This document shows positions 26,627 through 37,982 of a stretch of DNA of 64,000 nt, one piece after another; the first letter of the stretch is position 1; each line of letters opens with the position of its first letter. The translations under genes were made by a program, and so were the position numbers. Source of the stretch: CAWKEY01 sp963696315 (GTDB lineage: Bacteria > Pseudomonadota > Gammaproteobacteria > Methylococcales > Methylomonadaceae); assembly GCA_963696315.1 (NCBI GenBank), contig CAVOJU010000007.1:17769-81768 (forward strand), given 5' to 3'. Under the pieces are notes generated by a model. That model worked only from the letters and a program-made list of their open reading frames with translations, had not been told where the DNA came from and made no database searches.

Positions 26627-27520
26627 TCATCTTTTTTTCGGCATCGACTCATAACCGGAAATCACATCAAACAACTCCTCATCAATAGTTTGCTGGCGCA
26701 ACTGATGGAAAGACCGGCTAAGTTCTTCCAGAAGTTCATCGATGTTTTTTTCGGCCCGCTGCATGGCTGCCAGCCGGCTGGCATTTTCTGCGGCCAGCGA
26801 TTCGGCGCAAGCCCGGTACAACGAAACAAAAAGATATTCACGAATCAGGGCACTCAGCGTCGAAGCGTAATTTCCCACGATTTCCGGTAAGGGAGTAGTT
26901 GGCCAGGCCGCCTTGACAAACTTGAGCTGCCAGTCGGCGTCCAGCGGCAGCACACGCACACAGACCGGCTCATAAACAGCGCCAGGCCCGGCTTGCGGCC
27001 GATTATAAAATAAATACAGCGAAGTCTCGTGATTCAACTGATGCCTTTCGGTTTCGATAAGCAACTGGCCGATCAATGGCGTAATGCCCGCCACCGAATT
27101 GGGTGTAGCAAACACACCGCTTACCGCTATTCCCGAATCCAGCAGATGCGCATGAATGCGTTCGCCCACCGTCCAGACGATTTTATCCCCAGCCAAGTCG
27201 TTTAATCGGGCGTTTGTAAATTCGACCAGGACGTCATTAAACTGCCCCACCAGACCCTGATCGGTGCCGAATACAATGACGCCAGCCCGATTCAATGCTG
27301 CCGGGCGGGGACCGGTTTCGGCATGGGCTGCCGCCCTCATCGGCCTGAAACAAGCCGTCAAGGCCAGTTCGATGGTACGGGCATAATCCCCCAATGAGCG
27401 CACCGATTCCTCGTATTGGACAATGCTGGAAGCCGCCAAGGCTTTCATCGTCCGCACCACGCTTTTTAGATCCTCCGCGCCCTCGATTTTACGGCGTAAA
27501 CTGTTCGGCGTATCGGTCAT
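26627..27520 (-). CDS. atpG: N-ATPase gamma-type subunit
   Basis: 297 residues. It starts LRRKIEGAEDLKSVVRTMKALAASS, the central-stalk gamma N-terminus, and ends with the matching helix (LEELSRSFHQLRQQTIDEELFDVISG). It is more diverged than housekeeping gamma subunits, as usual in the alternative N-ATPases. It forms the rotor shaft linking the F1 head to the c ring. It is the last gene of atpDCQRBEFAG and overlaps atpA by four bases. Confidence 0.92.
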   Translation of the reverse strand: MTDTPNSLRRKIEGAEDLKSVVRTMKALAASSIVQYEESVRSLGDYARTIELALTACFRPMRAAAHAETGPRPAALNRAGVIVFGTDQGLVGQFNDVLVEFTNARLNDLAGDKIVWTVGERIHAHLLDSGIAVSGVFATPNSVAGITPLIGQLLIETERHQLNHETSLYLFYNRPQAGPGAVYEPVCVRVLPLDADWQLKFVKAAWPTTPLPEIVGNYASTLSALIREYLFVSLYRACAESLAAENASRLAAMQRAEKNIDELLEELSRSFHQLRQQTIDEELFDVISGYESMPKKR

Positions 27521-29040
27521 TTTTGCAAAGGCGCGAGAGCCTTGCCGGCAACTTCGACAATCAGCTCGCGGTTCGAAACGCTTAACGGTTCGTCCGATAA
27601 CAGGCTTTGAATGAGCGTCTCGGGCAACTCCAGGGCAGCGTAGCGGACCGCACGTTCGGCTTCGGTCATCTGATTCAGGGGCACGGCATCAAAAAATCCA
27701 TGCGTCAGCGCCAGCAATACCGCTATCTGCCCGGCTACCGGAAGAGGTTCGAATTCCGGCTGTTTAAGACAGGAACGGATGCGCCGGCCATGCTCGATGA
27801 TCTTGCGCGTATGTTCATCCAGACGGGTCCCGAAACGGGCAAAGGTTTCCAGTTCCTCAAATTGCGCATAAGCCAGCTTTAGATCGCCGGCAACAGAACG
27901 GTAGGCGGGCCGTTGCGCCTTGCCGCCCACCCGCGATACCGATTTTCCGACATCGACGGCGGGCAACACGCCCAATTCGAACAGGCTCGGCGACAGATAA
28001 ATCTGCCCGTCGGTGATCGAAATCAGATTGGTAGGAATATAGGCGGCCAGGTTCTGGGCTTCGGTTTCGATAATCGGCAACGCGGTCAGCGAACCGCCGC
28101 CGAGATCGTCGTGCAAATGCGTCGCCCGCTCCAATAAGCGGGAGTGGATATAAAAAATATCGCCCGGAAACGCTTCTCGCCCGGGCGGCCTTCGCAATAA
28201 TAGTGAAAGCTCGCGATAGGCGCGGGCGTGGTGGGTTAAATCATCGTAAACGATCAGCACATCACGGCCCTGTTCCATAAAATACTCGGCGATGCTGGTC
28301 GCCGCATAAGGCGCAATGTAAGCCAGTCCCGGCGGGTCATTGCCCTCCGTGACCACGACGAGGGTATAGTCCATTGCGGCTTTTTCCTGCAAAGTGGCGA
28401 CAACCTGGGCCACAGCCGAAGACCGCTGGCCGATGGCGCAATAAATACACACGACATTCTGGTCGTGCTGGTTAAGGATCGTATCAATTGCAATTGCCGT
28501 CTTGCCGGTTTGCCGGTCGCCCAGAATCAATTCGCGCTGGCCGCGGCCGATGGGTATCAGGGCGTCGATGACTTTGACGCCGGTTTGCAGCGGTATGGTG
28601 ACGGGCGACCGGTCCATGATCGCCGGGGCTTCGCGTTCAATAGGGCGGCGGCCGCTGTAATGGAGCGGCCCCTTGCCGTCCAATACCCTGCCTAAAGGAT
28701 CGATCACGCGGCCGATCAGACCTTCGCCCACTGGCACATCCATGACCCTGCCAGTGCGCTCAACTTCATCGCCGGCCTGTACATGCCAATAATTGCCGAG
28801 TAGAACCACGCCGATTTCGTCCTCATCGAGATTGAAGGCAATGCCGGATAAATTACCCGGAAACTTGACCAGTTCTTCAAAACCGACGCCCGGCAATCCG
28901 GCCACCATGGCGATTCCGTTGGAAACTGTGGTGACCGTGCCCACTTCATACGCAGTCAATTGCGGGCTATAGGCTTCCCGCGCCCGTTTGATATTCTCAA
29001 ATGCGCATTTCAGATCGGTAGCCAGATTATCCAGCGGCAT
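27517..29040 (-). CDS. atpA: N-ATPase alpha subunit
   Basis: 507 residues. Walker A reads GDRQTGKTAIAIDT, and VVVTEGNDPPGLAYIAPYAA, DDLTHHARAYRELSLLLRRPPGREAFPGD and SITDGQIYL are standard alpha-subunit blocks. It forms the non-catalytic sites of the F1 hexamer. It overlaps atpF by 14 bases. Divergence and operon order assign it to the N-ATPase rather than the housekeeping enzyme. Confidence 0.95.
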   Translation of the reverse strand: MPLDNLATDLKCAFENIKRAREAYSPQLTAYEVGTVTTVSNGIAMVAGLPGVGFEELVKFPGNLSGIAFNLDEDEIGVVLLGNYWHVQAGDEVERTGRVMDVPVGEGLIGRVIDPLGRVLDGKGPLHYSGRRPIEREAPAIMDRSPVTIPLQTGVKVIDALIPIGRGQRELILGDRQTGKTAIAIDTILNQHDQNVVCIYCAIGQRSSAVAQVVATLQEKAAMDYTLVVVTEGNDPPGLAYIAPYAATSIAEYFMEQGRDVLIVYDDLTHHARAYRELSLLLRRPPGREAFPGDIFYIHSRLLERATHLHDDLGGGSLTALPIIETEAQNLAAYIPTNLISITDGQIYLSPSLFELGVLPAVDVGKSVSRVGGKAQRPAYRSVAGDLKLAYAQFEELETFARFGTRLDEHTRKIIEHGRRIRSCLKQPEFEPLPVAGQIAVLLALTHGFFDAVPLNQMTEAERAVRYAALELPETLIQSLLSDEPLSVSNRELIVEVAGKALAPLQK

Positions 29041-29830
29041 AGCCTTCGGCTCCGGATTCGGCGGGTGATATGGTTTTGGCCTCCAGCACCCTGTCTACGC
29101 TGTGTTCTAACGAAGCCAGATAATCGGCGATATGCCAGGACAGCTTGTGGCCGTTTGTACTTAGCTCGATGCCGCTGATCTGATCGGCATTCGTCTGAAA
29201 TTTAATGGCGGCGTCAACCGCAAACACTTCTCTCACGGCTTGTTGAAGCGCCGTTTTCTGTTCCGGTCTCAATTCGAAAGCGCTACGCACCAATACCGGA
29301 TTGGATGATGACTGAATCGCCTGGGTGAGCAGTTTTTTGTCAGATTCATTCAGCGTGTACAGGCGCTGAAGGAAAACTTCGCAGATGCGCTGTTCCAGAC
29401 CTTCCGAAGCCAGATCCGCGAGGGTTTTGCGGGTAATGGCGAAAACCTCCTCACGAGTGTGCTGCATGATGTCGCGGTGCAGGCTGTATTGTTCGTTTTC
29501 CAGTGCTTTTCGCCAGCCTGCGCTCAGCGCGTGCGACTCAGCTCTCGCCGCTTCGATTAGGTTCTCGCGTTCATGATTGGCTTCCTGTTGCGCTTGTTTC
29601 AAAAGATCAGCGCTCTGCTGTGCAATTACTTCATTTTTGTAGGCATACTCGTTTCGCTCGCGCTCGGCATCGGCCATGATTTTCCGGGCATCCTCCAACT
29701 GCCGCGCGATTTTCTTTTCGCGCTCATCCAGCGCCCGCAAAATGGGCTTATAAAGAAATCGCTTCAACAAAGCCATCAAGATCAGAAAATTGACCAGTTG
29801 CGCGAAAACAGTAAACCAGTCGATTAACAC
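29027..29830 (-). CDS. atpF: N-ATPase b subunit (stator)
   Basis: 267 residues. One N-terminal membrane helix (VFAQLVNFLILMALLKRFL) is followed by KPILRALDEREKKIARQLEDA and a long coiled coil. The C-terminal part (LYTLNESDKKLL...GIELSTNGHKLSW) resembles the delta subunit, so this b subunit likely combines both stator roles; no separate atpH exists in the operon. That agrees with described N-ATPases. Confidence 0.9.
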   Translation of the reverse strand: MLIDWFTVFAQLVNFLILMALLKRFLYKPILRALDEREKKIARQLEDARKIMADAERERNEYAYKNEVIAQQSADLLKQAQQEANHERENLIEAARAESHALSAGWRKALENEQYSLHRDIMQHTREEVFAITRKTLADLASEGLEQRICEVFLQRLYTLNESDKKLLTQAIQSSSNPVLVRSAFELRPEQKTALQQAVREVFAVDAAIKFQTNADQISGIELSTNGHKLSWHIADYLASLEHSVDRVLEAKTISPAESGAEGYAAG

Positions 29831-29833
29831 TGA

Positions 29834-30115
29834 TTAATGCCCCGCCGCCTGAGCTATGGCGTAATCCCAGAAAGGATTGGCAAAGATCAGAATCATCGAC
29901 ACGACTAGACAATAAATGGCTGTCGATTCAACCATGGCCAAACCGACAAATAAAGTGCGGGTAATCGTCGCCGCGGCATCAGGTTGCTGGGCCAGTGCGC
30001 TTAACGCCGTTGACAGCGCCCGGGCTTCGCCGAAGGCGGGCCCAAGACCGCCGATACCAATGGTAATCCCAGCAGTCACGATAGATGCGACTGCAATTAA
30101 GGTAACTGTATCCAT
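29834..30115 (-). CDS. atpE: N-ATPase c subunit with two carboxylates and Na+ ligands
   Basis: 93 residues, two membrane helices. Helix 1 contains GIGGLGPAFGEARAL with Glu30 where Na+-binding c subunits usually have Gln. Helix 2 contains MVESTAIY: Glu63, Ser64, Thr65 and Tyr68, the Na+ ligand set known from Ilyobacter. This double-carboxylate type has been noted for N-ATPases. The ring probably carries Na+, possibly H+. It stands between atpB and atpF. Confidence 0.93.
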   Translation of the reverse strand: MDTVTLIAVASIVTAGITIGIGGLGPAFGEARALSTALSALAQQPDAAATITRTLFVGLAMVESTAIYCLVVSMILIFANPFWDYAIAQAAGH

Positions 30116-30141
30116 AATATTTCCTCGTTAGTATTAAACGT

Positions 30142-30813
30142 TCATTCGCCATGACTGCGGGTAGCGGCGGCGATGTAAACCGTCGCCAGTACCGTAAAAA
30201 TATAAGCTTGGACGATGCCGGTGAGCAACCCGAATAGATTCATGATCACCGGAAAAAAAAACGGCGTGACAATCAGTAAAATAGCGACAATCATTGAACC
30301 GCTCATCATATTGCCGAACAGTCGCACGGCCAGGGCCAGGGTTCGCGTCACTTCGCCGATGATATTGAAAGGCAGCATGATCAGCGTCGGTTTCAGGTAG
30401 GATTTTAAATAAGCACCCAAACCTTGATCGGCAATACCGAAAAACGGTACGGCTATGAATACGGCGATGGCCAACGCCGCCGTGGTCGACAATGAACCGG
30501 TCGGAGGCTCATAACCAGGAAAAATCGTAGCCAGATTGGCGATGGCTATAAACAGAAACAAGGTACCCAGAAAACCAAGATATTTTTCCGGCCGCTTCAG
30601 GCCGACTTCCTCGATTTGTTGGTTCAGGGTAATGACAATAATTTCGAGCACATTTTGCCAGCGCTTGTGTTCTCTATCTCGGGCCAGATTCCGGGTGATC
30701 AGATAAGCCCCGACCACCAGCACCAGCATAATCGCCCAGGTAGTCACGATCGTGCCATTGAGCTTGATGAAACCGTATTGCCAAAAAATAATTTGATCGG
30801 AACTCAAGCGCAT
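30142..30813 (-). CDS. atpB: N-ATPase a subunit
   Basis: 223 residues with five or six membrane helices. The essential stator arginine lies in LALAVRLFGNMMSG. PEKYLGFLGTLFLFIAIANL and the end LFGLLTGIVQAYIFTVLATVYI match a subunits. It supplies the two half-channels for the ion path. It starts four bases before atpR ends (30818), keeping the operon tight. Confidence 0.93.
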   Translation of the reverse strand: MRLSSDQIIFWQYGFIKLNGTIVTTWAIMLVLVVGAYLITRNLARDREHKRWQNVLEIIVITLNQQIEEVGLKRPEKYLGFLGTLFLFIAIANLATIFPGYEPPTGSLSTTAALAIAVFIAVPFFGIADQGLGAYLKSYLKPTLIMLPFNIIGEVTRTLALAVRLFGNMMSGSMIVAILLIVTPFFFPVIMNLFGLLTGIVQAYIFTVLATVYIAAATRSHGE

Positions 30814-30817
30814 CAGT

Positions 30818-31117
30818 TTACTCCTCGACCGGCTCCGGTAATTTTACCGGCTCGGAACGGGTCAATCTAAGCACGATAAATCGTACGATGACAAAACCCA
30901 CCAGACAAGCCAAAAAGCGCTGCCAATGGCCGGCAGCTATCACATAAAAACCAACCAAGGTGATGCCGGTGCGCAGCAGCAGGCTGCTGAAAAACCAAAG
31001 ACCTGGGTGCTTTGCGTTCACACCTTTTTGTATAGTCCACCAAAGCCCTCCGAAAAAAAATGCCCCCAGCAAGCCCCCCATCCCTAAAGCCAGCACCAAC
31101 ATCAGATTCTCATTCAT
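30818..31117 (-). CDS. atpR: N-ATPase accessory membrane subunit AtpR
   Basis: 99 residues from the ATG at 31117 (MNENLMLVLALGMGGLLGAF); the longer frame lacks support. Three membrane helices with conserved GLLGAFFFGGLWW and an Arg in SSLLLRTGITLVGFYV. AtpR is peculiar to N-ATPase operons and is thought to help c-ring assembly together with AtpQ, in place of AtpI/UncI. It overlaps the atpQ end. Confidence 0.87.
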   Translation of the reverse strand: MNENLMLVLALGMGGLLGAFFFGGLWWTIQKGVNAKHPGLWFFSSLLLRTGITLVGFYVIAAGHWQRFLACLVGFVIVRFIVLRLTRSEPVKLPEPVEE

Positions 31118-31445
31118 TTTTCTTGTCCTGCTTTTCATGGATCTGGGCTTCTTCATCCGATACCCAGCGCCAGGCGTTCCAGCAACCGAGCATCAAGCCG
31201 CCGATCAATAACATCAATGTCCAGGAATGAGGTCCGGGATAGCGTCTGTCCAGCCATAAACCGGCAAATATGCCCACCAGGGTCGGCACCGCGACAGACC
31301 AGCCTATCAATCCGAACCAGCCGAAGCCGAACCAGATCGTCTTATTCACTCGGCGTTGCGCATCCAATTTGCGCTTCACTTTCAAGCCGACTTGACGGCT
31401 GAAAGCGGTTTCGCTGTGCTCATTTTTTTTAGATGGATCATTCAC
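31110..31445 (-). CDS. atpQ: N-ATPase accessory membrane subunit AtpQ
   Basis: 111 residues from a GTG at 31445 that overlaps the atpC stop by eight bases; the frame reaches 31763 but only over atpC. A basic region (RQVGLKVKRKLDAQ) precedes two membrane helices, FGWFGLIGWSVAVPTLVGIFAGLWLD and TLMLLIGGLMLGCWNAWRW, an AtpI-like hairpin. Its place between atpC and atpR identifies it as AtpQ. Confidence 0.85.
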   Translation of the reverse strand: MNDPSKKNEHSETAFSRQVGLKVKRKLDAQRRVNKTIWFGFGWFGLIGWSVAVPTLVGIFAGLWLDRRYPGPHSWTLMLLIGGLMLGCWNAWRWVSDEEAQIHEKQDKKNE

Positions 31446-31816
31446 GACGATACTCCATAAAGCGCCGGACAAAACCGGTCTCCAGCTTGGCCATGACAGA
31501 ACGCACGCTTTTTTCACGCTCGTCAAATTCAAGAAATTCCCGCGCCACGGCCTCACGTAATTGATCCAACTCGGCACCGCCGATGGCGTTGCGTACCGAC
31601 ACGAAGACGTCGAAACCGGTTTTAACCAGCACGCCCTGATCAACGGCCAGATACACTTCGCCATTTTTCTCTGTTTCGTAGGTGAGAATACCGGGTGCGA
31701 GGGCCGCCGCGCAATCCAGGCGGCGCGGTAAAATGCCGAACGAGCCTTGATAAGTCTCCGCAACGATCCGAGTCACCAATTCCAGCTCGGCGAATACCTG
31801 AAAAGGCAACAGGATT

Positions 31817-31842
<26 letters not shown>
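31438..31842 (-). CDS. atpC: N-ATPase epsilon subunit
   Basis: 134 residues from the ATG at 31842, chosen because AGGAGG lies eight bases upstream inside the end of atpD (26-base overlap); a Met five codons later would also do. The beta-sandwich start MRLKILLPFQVF and GSFGILPRRLDCAAAL fit epsilon subunits. The C-terminal helical part is short (ELDQLREAVAREFLEFDEREK), so inhibitory control may differ from E. coli. Confidence 0.9.
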
Positions 31843-33235
<1,393 letters not shown>

Positions 33236-33290
33236 GCTTATGCCTATAATTTCGGGGTTCGATGTATCTGGTCTGCATAGTGCCGCCGAA

Positions 33291-33596
33291 TTAATCGGGT
33301 AACTTCCGCCGCAGCTGCTCCATTTCTTCGAGCAAATCCAGCACCAGGGCGCTGCCGGGCAGATTAAGGCCGAGGTCCTGTTGCAGGTGCAGGGCAATTT
33401 GCAGCCGTTTTAACGCATTGTGATCAAATCGCCAGGTGTAAATTGACGAGCCTTCAGGATCCAATACGCCTTCCTCGACCATTTCAATAACACACTCCTG
33501 GCTGGTTTTGGCAAACTGGCACAATTCACCCAAGGACAAGCGTATGCTTTCATCCAGCACCATGCCGGAAATAACCACGATTTCATTTTTCATCAA
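33291..33596 (-). CDS. cbpM: Chaperone modulator CbpM
   Basis: 101 residues. The fold is MerR-like: LSLGELCQFAKTSQECVIEMVEEGVL, then WRFDHNALKRLQIALHLQQDLGLNLPG, the CbpM signature. It binds the J domain of CbpA and blocks its co-chaperone action. Its ATG overlaps the cbpA stop by four bases; of the two adjacent Met codons the first is used here. Confidence 0.92.
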   Translation of the reverse strand: MMKNEIVVISGMVLDESIRLSLGELCQFAKTSQECVIEMVEEGVLDPEGSSIYTWRFDHNALKRLQIALHLQQDLGLNLPGSALVLDLLEEMEQLRRKLPD

Positions 33597-34547
33597 CGCC
33601 TCCCCATTTCTGAGCGCGGATTCATCGGCATGTCTTTAGCCATTTGTTCATACAATGCTTTGGCCTGCTCTGTTTTGGCCGGAGGTGTCACTATTTTTAA
33701 AGTCACGTACTGATCGCCGGCCGGCACGCCGGGCAAACCGCGGCCTTTTAAGCGCAATTGTTTGCCGGTTTGGGAGCCGGCGGGAATTTTCAAGTCCACC
33801 ATGCCGCCCAGCGTCGGTACAGCGACCCTGGCGCCTAAAGCCGCTTCCCAGGGCGTAACCGGCAGTTCCAGGTGAATATCACGGCCTTCGGCACGAAAGT
33901 ATCGGTGGGGATTAAATTCCACTTCAAGATATAAATCACCGTTGCTGCCGCCCCCTATTCCTGGCCCTCCCTGCCCTGCCAGGCGTATGCGCTGCCCGGC
34001 CTTAATGCCTTTAGGTATCTTGATATTCAAGCTGCGCATTTTGGCAATAACCTGGCCCTGGCTGTCCGTTTGCGGCATGTTCAGGGTAATCAGACGTCTC
34101 TCCGCCATTAAAAGCGTCCACCAAATCGATCAAAATCCTGGCATGCTGATCACTGCCATGGGCCTGAAACTGCCTGCCGTAGCCGCCCGCATCGGCGCCC
34201 TGTGCATAAGCCCGGCCAAACAGGGCTTCAAAAAAATCACTGAATCCGCTGCCTTGGCTTCCGCCAAAACCCTTGCCAAAATCAAAGCCGGTCTGGTATT
34301 CCGGCGGCGGGGTAAAGGGTTGCCCGTGCTGAAAGTTACGGCCTATTTGATCATAAGCCGCGCGTTTCTTGGGATCTTTCAGGACTTCGTAGGCTTCGCC
34401 GAGTTCTTTGAACTTGGCTTCGGCATTGGGCTCTTTACTGACATCGGGATGATATTTTCGGGCCAGCTTGCGATAAGCGCGTTTTACCTCGTCTGGCGTG
34501 GCATTCTTGGCCAGCCCCATTATTTTGTAATAATCTTTATATTCCAT
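33593..34547 (-). pseudogene. cbpA: DnaJ-like co-chaperone CbpA, one frameshift as read
   Basis: The N-terminal piece is a J domain with HPD (KYHPDVSKEPNAEAKFKEL), then a Gly/Phe-rich linker (FGKGFGGSQGSGFSDFFEALFG). The C-terminal piece has the two DnaJ substrate-binding domains (IKIPKGIKAGQRIRLAGQG, FRAEGRDIHLELPVTPWEAA). They join as DAFN-AERRLITL if one G near 34105 is removed. With that the protein is about 317 residues, normal for CbpA, which helps DnaK and binds curved DNA. No zinc-finger region is present, as expected for CbpA. Confidence 0.88.
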
Positions 34548-34659
34548 AAAAGCTCTGACTGCTCATTATTGTAGCTGTTCGACTCGGCTAGGCGTTTTTA
34601 CAAACGATTTGGTGACTACCATTAGCAGAAAATCAGTAAGGTCATTTTTGTATTAAACG

Positions 34660-35259
34660 TTAGTTTTTTTCATTAGTGCGATCTGCATTTTCTGGCAGAC
34701 GGCAAAATCCTTGTGCAGGCAAATCCAGAGCACTGTTAAATTTGCTGGATAAATTCTGAAAGGCAATGAGGCCGGATAGTTCGACTATTTCATCTTCGTT
34801 AAAGTATTCATACAGGCGCCTAGTCAAATCATTATCAACCTGCCGACCGGTATACGTCATCGCCTCAACATATTCCAAAACAAGCTTTTCTTTGTTATCA
34901 AACAACTCACTTTCTCGCCATCGTTCAAGAGCCTCCACCTTGTTCATGGAGCCCGTTCTTTTTGCCAACACGGCAGAGTTAATATCAATACAAAAGCGGC
35001 ACGCGTTTATTTGCGATACTCTCACCGTAATCAAGGAGCGTAGCACGGGATTGATAGGGCTATTCTTTCTATCCAGAACGCCATAGAGTATGGCTATTGC
35101 TGCAAACAACCTGGGGACTCTGGCCCAAATCAATGCCGGTTTAAGGACTTGTCCGTATTTTCTTTTTTGATTCCAAAAGAAGGGACGAAGGTACCATGGA
35201 TAACTGAAAATGGGTTTTTCTGTGACTCTCATATCATCATCGAAGTTGATTTTAATCAT
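34660..35259 (-). CDS. AhpD-like carboxymuconolactone decarboxylase family protein
   Basis: 199 residues. The core ITVRVSQINACRFCIDINS carries the CxxC and following acidic residue of AhpD-like proteins; the family fold includes thiol peroxidase-type reductases. The N-terminus (PWYLRPFFWNQKRKYGQVLKP) is typical of a larger subgroup with an extra helix. A redox role is likely but the substrate is unknown. It is monocistronic, 83 bases downstream of copA's end. Confidence 0.75.
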   Translation of the reverse strand: MIKINFDDDMRVTEKPIFSYPWYLRPFFWNQKRKYGQVLKPALIWARVPRLFAAIAILYGVLDRKNSPINPVLRSLITVRVSQINACRFCIDINSAVLAKRTGSMNKVEALERWRESELFDNKEKLVLEYVEAMTYTGRQVDNDLTRRLYEYFNEDEIVELSGLIAFQNLSSKFNSALDLPAQGFCRLPENADRTNEKN

Positions 35260-35342
35260 CCGGACTCATCCGAAGACGGAGGGGGCAATGACTTACTTAA
35301 CCAGGGATGGGGTTTTCAACATCCTGTCAGGTTAACTCGCAT

Positions 35343-37481
35343 TTACAATACTACCCGCCTAAGCCGTAACGCATTGGCAATGACCGAAACCGAACTAAAA
35401 CTCATCGCTGCCGCTGCAATCATCGGTGACAGCAAAATGCCGAAGAACGGATACAGCACACCGGCTGCAACGGGAATGCCGAGGGCGTTGTAAATAAAAG
35501 CAAAGAACAGGTTCTGGCGGATATTACGCATGGTAGCCTGACTTAAGAGTCGTGACCGGGCGATTCCACGCAGATCGCCTTTGACCAGCGTGACTCCTGC
35601 ACTTTCCATGGCGACATCGGTGCCCGTACCCATGGCAATGCCTACGTGTGCCTGCGCCAATGCCGGCGCATCGTTGATACCGTCACCCGCCATTGCCACG
35701 ATATGGCCTTCGGCCTGCAATTGTTTAACGATTCCGGTTTTCTGTTCGGGTAATACTTCCGCTTCAACCCGGTCTATGCCGAGTTTTTTTGCCACTGCAT
35801 TGGCTGTGGTTTTATTATCACCGGTCAGCATGACGACTTTTATGCCTGCATCGTGCAGGGCTTTCAGCGCTTCCGGTGTTGATGATTTGATGGGATCGGC
35901 GACACTGATAAATCCGCCGAGCTTCCCGTCCACGGCAACAAACATGACGGTCTGTCCTTCCAGGCGAAGCTCGTCAGCCTGTTTTTGTAAAGGCGTTGTA
36001 TCGATATTCTGCGCTGCCATTAATTTGGCATTACCCAGCGCAACCTGGCGGTCTGAAATCCTGCCGCAAACACCTTGACCGGTTACCGATTCAAATTGTT
36101 CTCCGGCAGTCAGCTTGATGCCTTTTTCTTCAGCGCCTTTAACAATGGCGGCGGCAAGCGGGTGTTCGCTGGCCCGTTCCAGGCTTGCGCCGAGAATGCA
36201 GCACGTCTTCTTCGGAAAAATTTTTGGCTGCTATGACTGACATGAGACGGGGTTTACCTTCTGTCAGCGTGCCGGTTTTGTCGACCACCAAGGTATCTAT
36301 TTTTTCCATGATCTCCAGCGCTTCGGCATTTTTAATCAATACCCCGAGCTGAGCGCCCTTGCCGGTACCGACCATAATCGACATCGGCGTGGCAAGACCG
36401 AGAGCACAGGGGCAAGCAATAATGAGTACGGCTACCGCATTAACAATGGCATGAGCCAAACGCGGTTCCGGCCCCCACTGCCACCAGACGATCAAGGTAA
36501 TGATGGCAATGATCACCACGGCCGGTACAAACCAGGCGGCAACCACATCCGCCAGTTTCTGGATCGGCGCCCGGCTGCGCTGTGCTTCGCTGACCATTCT
36601 CACGATTTGGGCCAGTAGCGTTTCGCCGCCGACCTTCTCGGCGAGCATCAGCAGACTACCGGTGCTGTTGACGGTGGCGCCTATCAGGCGATCGCCTGCA
36701 TTTTTTTCTACCGGAATAGGTTCGCCGGTCATCATGGATTCATCGACACTGCTATAACCTTGCTGCACGACACCGTCAACAGGGATTTTTTCGCCAGGCC
36801 GGACGCGTAACACATCGCCCGGTTGTACCTGATCAAGGGGAATATCTTCTTCCTTGCCGTCGTCATGACACCCGGCGCGCTGTTTTCGGCGCCAGCTCCA
36901 GCAGCATCTTGATAGCCTGGCTGGTGCGGCTTCGAGCCCGTAATTCCAGTACTTGCCCCAGCAGCACCAAGGCAGTAATGACGGCGGCGGCCTCGAAATA
37001 GACGGCCACCATGCCGTTTGAGTTGCGCAGGGTTGGCGGGAAAATCCCCGGCGCAACCGTTGCTACCACGCTGTAACCCCAGGCGACGCCGATACCCAAT
37101 GCGATCAGGGTAAACATGTTCAAATTGCGAGTGATGACGGAACGCCAGCCGCGCTGAAAAAACGGCCAGCCGCCCCACAAAACGACCGGTGTGGCTAAAG
37201 CAAATTCAATCCATGGCAACGAGTGGGTGAAGAAGGAGCCGGTAATCAAACCCGGCATCAGGTCATGGGCCATCGCCAAAATGAACACGGGTATCGACAA
37301 GCGCAGTACTGACCCAAAACCTTCGGCTCATATCGGTGAGTTCTTGGTTTTCCTCATCCTCCCCTGCAACGTCTCGGGGTTCCAGAGCCATGCCGCACTT
37401 GGGGCAGGAGCCGGGCTCACTGCGGATGATTTCAGGATGCATCGGACAGGTATAAGTTTTATTGTGAGCGTATTTTATCAT
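35343..37481 (-). pseudogene. copA: Copper-exporting P1B ATPase CopA, three frameshifts as read
   Basis: Four reading-frame pieces make one P1B-type ATPase of about 712 residues. It starts with a heavy-metal-binding domain (YTCPMHPEI...CPKCGMAL) instead of a CxxC HMA domain. Then come membrane helices, the TGEP loop (MMTGEPIPVE), the CPC metal site (ACPCALGLATP), DKTGTLTEGKP, SEHPLAAAIV and GDGINDAPALAQ. Each break, near 37290, 36872 and 36195, is cured by removing one base. It should export Cu(I) from the cytoplasm. CusCBA lies just downstream on the map, consistent with a copper-resistance region. Confidence 0.88.
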
Positions 37482-37547
37482 TGTCTTACCCTATAGTTTT
37501 CCTGATTAGCTCATAGGATATGGATGAACTGAACGCAGTGAAGCGCA

Positions 37548-37778
37548 TCATTCTTCACGCTCCTCGGCCGCGATTAACCAATGATGAAAATAACCAACGG
37601 AAATGATCACGGATAAAAACAGTCCAAATTCTGAAATGATCTTGAATACCCATGCATATTCCTTATTAGCAAAATCAACCGCCAAAACCTCAAAAAGTTT
37701 GTAAATAGTGAACCCGCCAAAAATGAGCACTAGGGAAAAAAGCCATTTGAGTTTTTTTGTGGTGGTTAGCAAGGACAT
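37548..37778 (-). CDS. Small two-helix membrane protein
   Basis: 76 residues with two membrane helices (WLFSLVLIFGGFTIYKLFEVL and GLFLSVIISVGYFHHWLIAA) and an acidic end (EEREE). GTGAG lies before the ATG. It sits between copA and cusA on the same strand. No family is recognised. The paired His in the second helix could bind metal, which is only a guess. Confidence 0.5.
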   Translation of the reverse strand: MSLLTTTKKLKWLFSLVLIFGGFTIYKLFEVLAVDFANKEYAWVFKIISEFGLFLSVIISVGYFHHWLIAAEEREE

Positions 37779-37982
37779 AGTATTTATCTCACTATTTTCT
37801 GGTTGAGAATTGTTCGCTGCATTATGTAACCACTAGAAGCGCGAGTTACCGCGCACCGGCTGCCAGGATGTGACTGGTAACCATCATTTTTGATTCCTTT
37901 AGTACTTGCTGCACAATCAGAAACAGTAAGCTATAAAAGTGCGATTATTATATCAACCGGTTTTCGGCTTCGTGGAATATAG
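37779..37982. other. Short gap between cusA end and small membrane protein
   Basis: About 200 bases, AT-rich towards 37950, likely holding the promoter of the leftward small membrane protein gene. I see no clear hairpin for cusA termination. Confidence 0.3.

Noticed and set aside
26385..26630. Minus-strand frame between atpG and the zinc-ribbon gene
   Set aside because: Overlaps the start of the zinc-ribbon gene in another frame and lacks a start signal; probably spacer.
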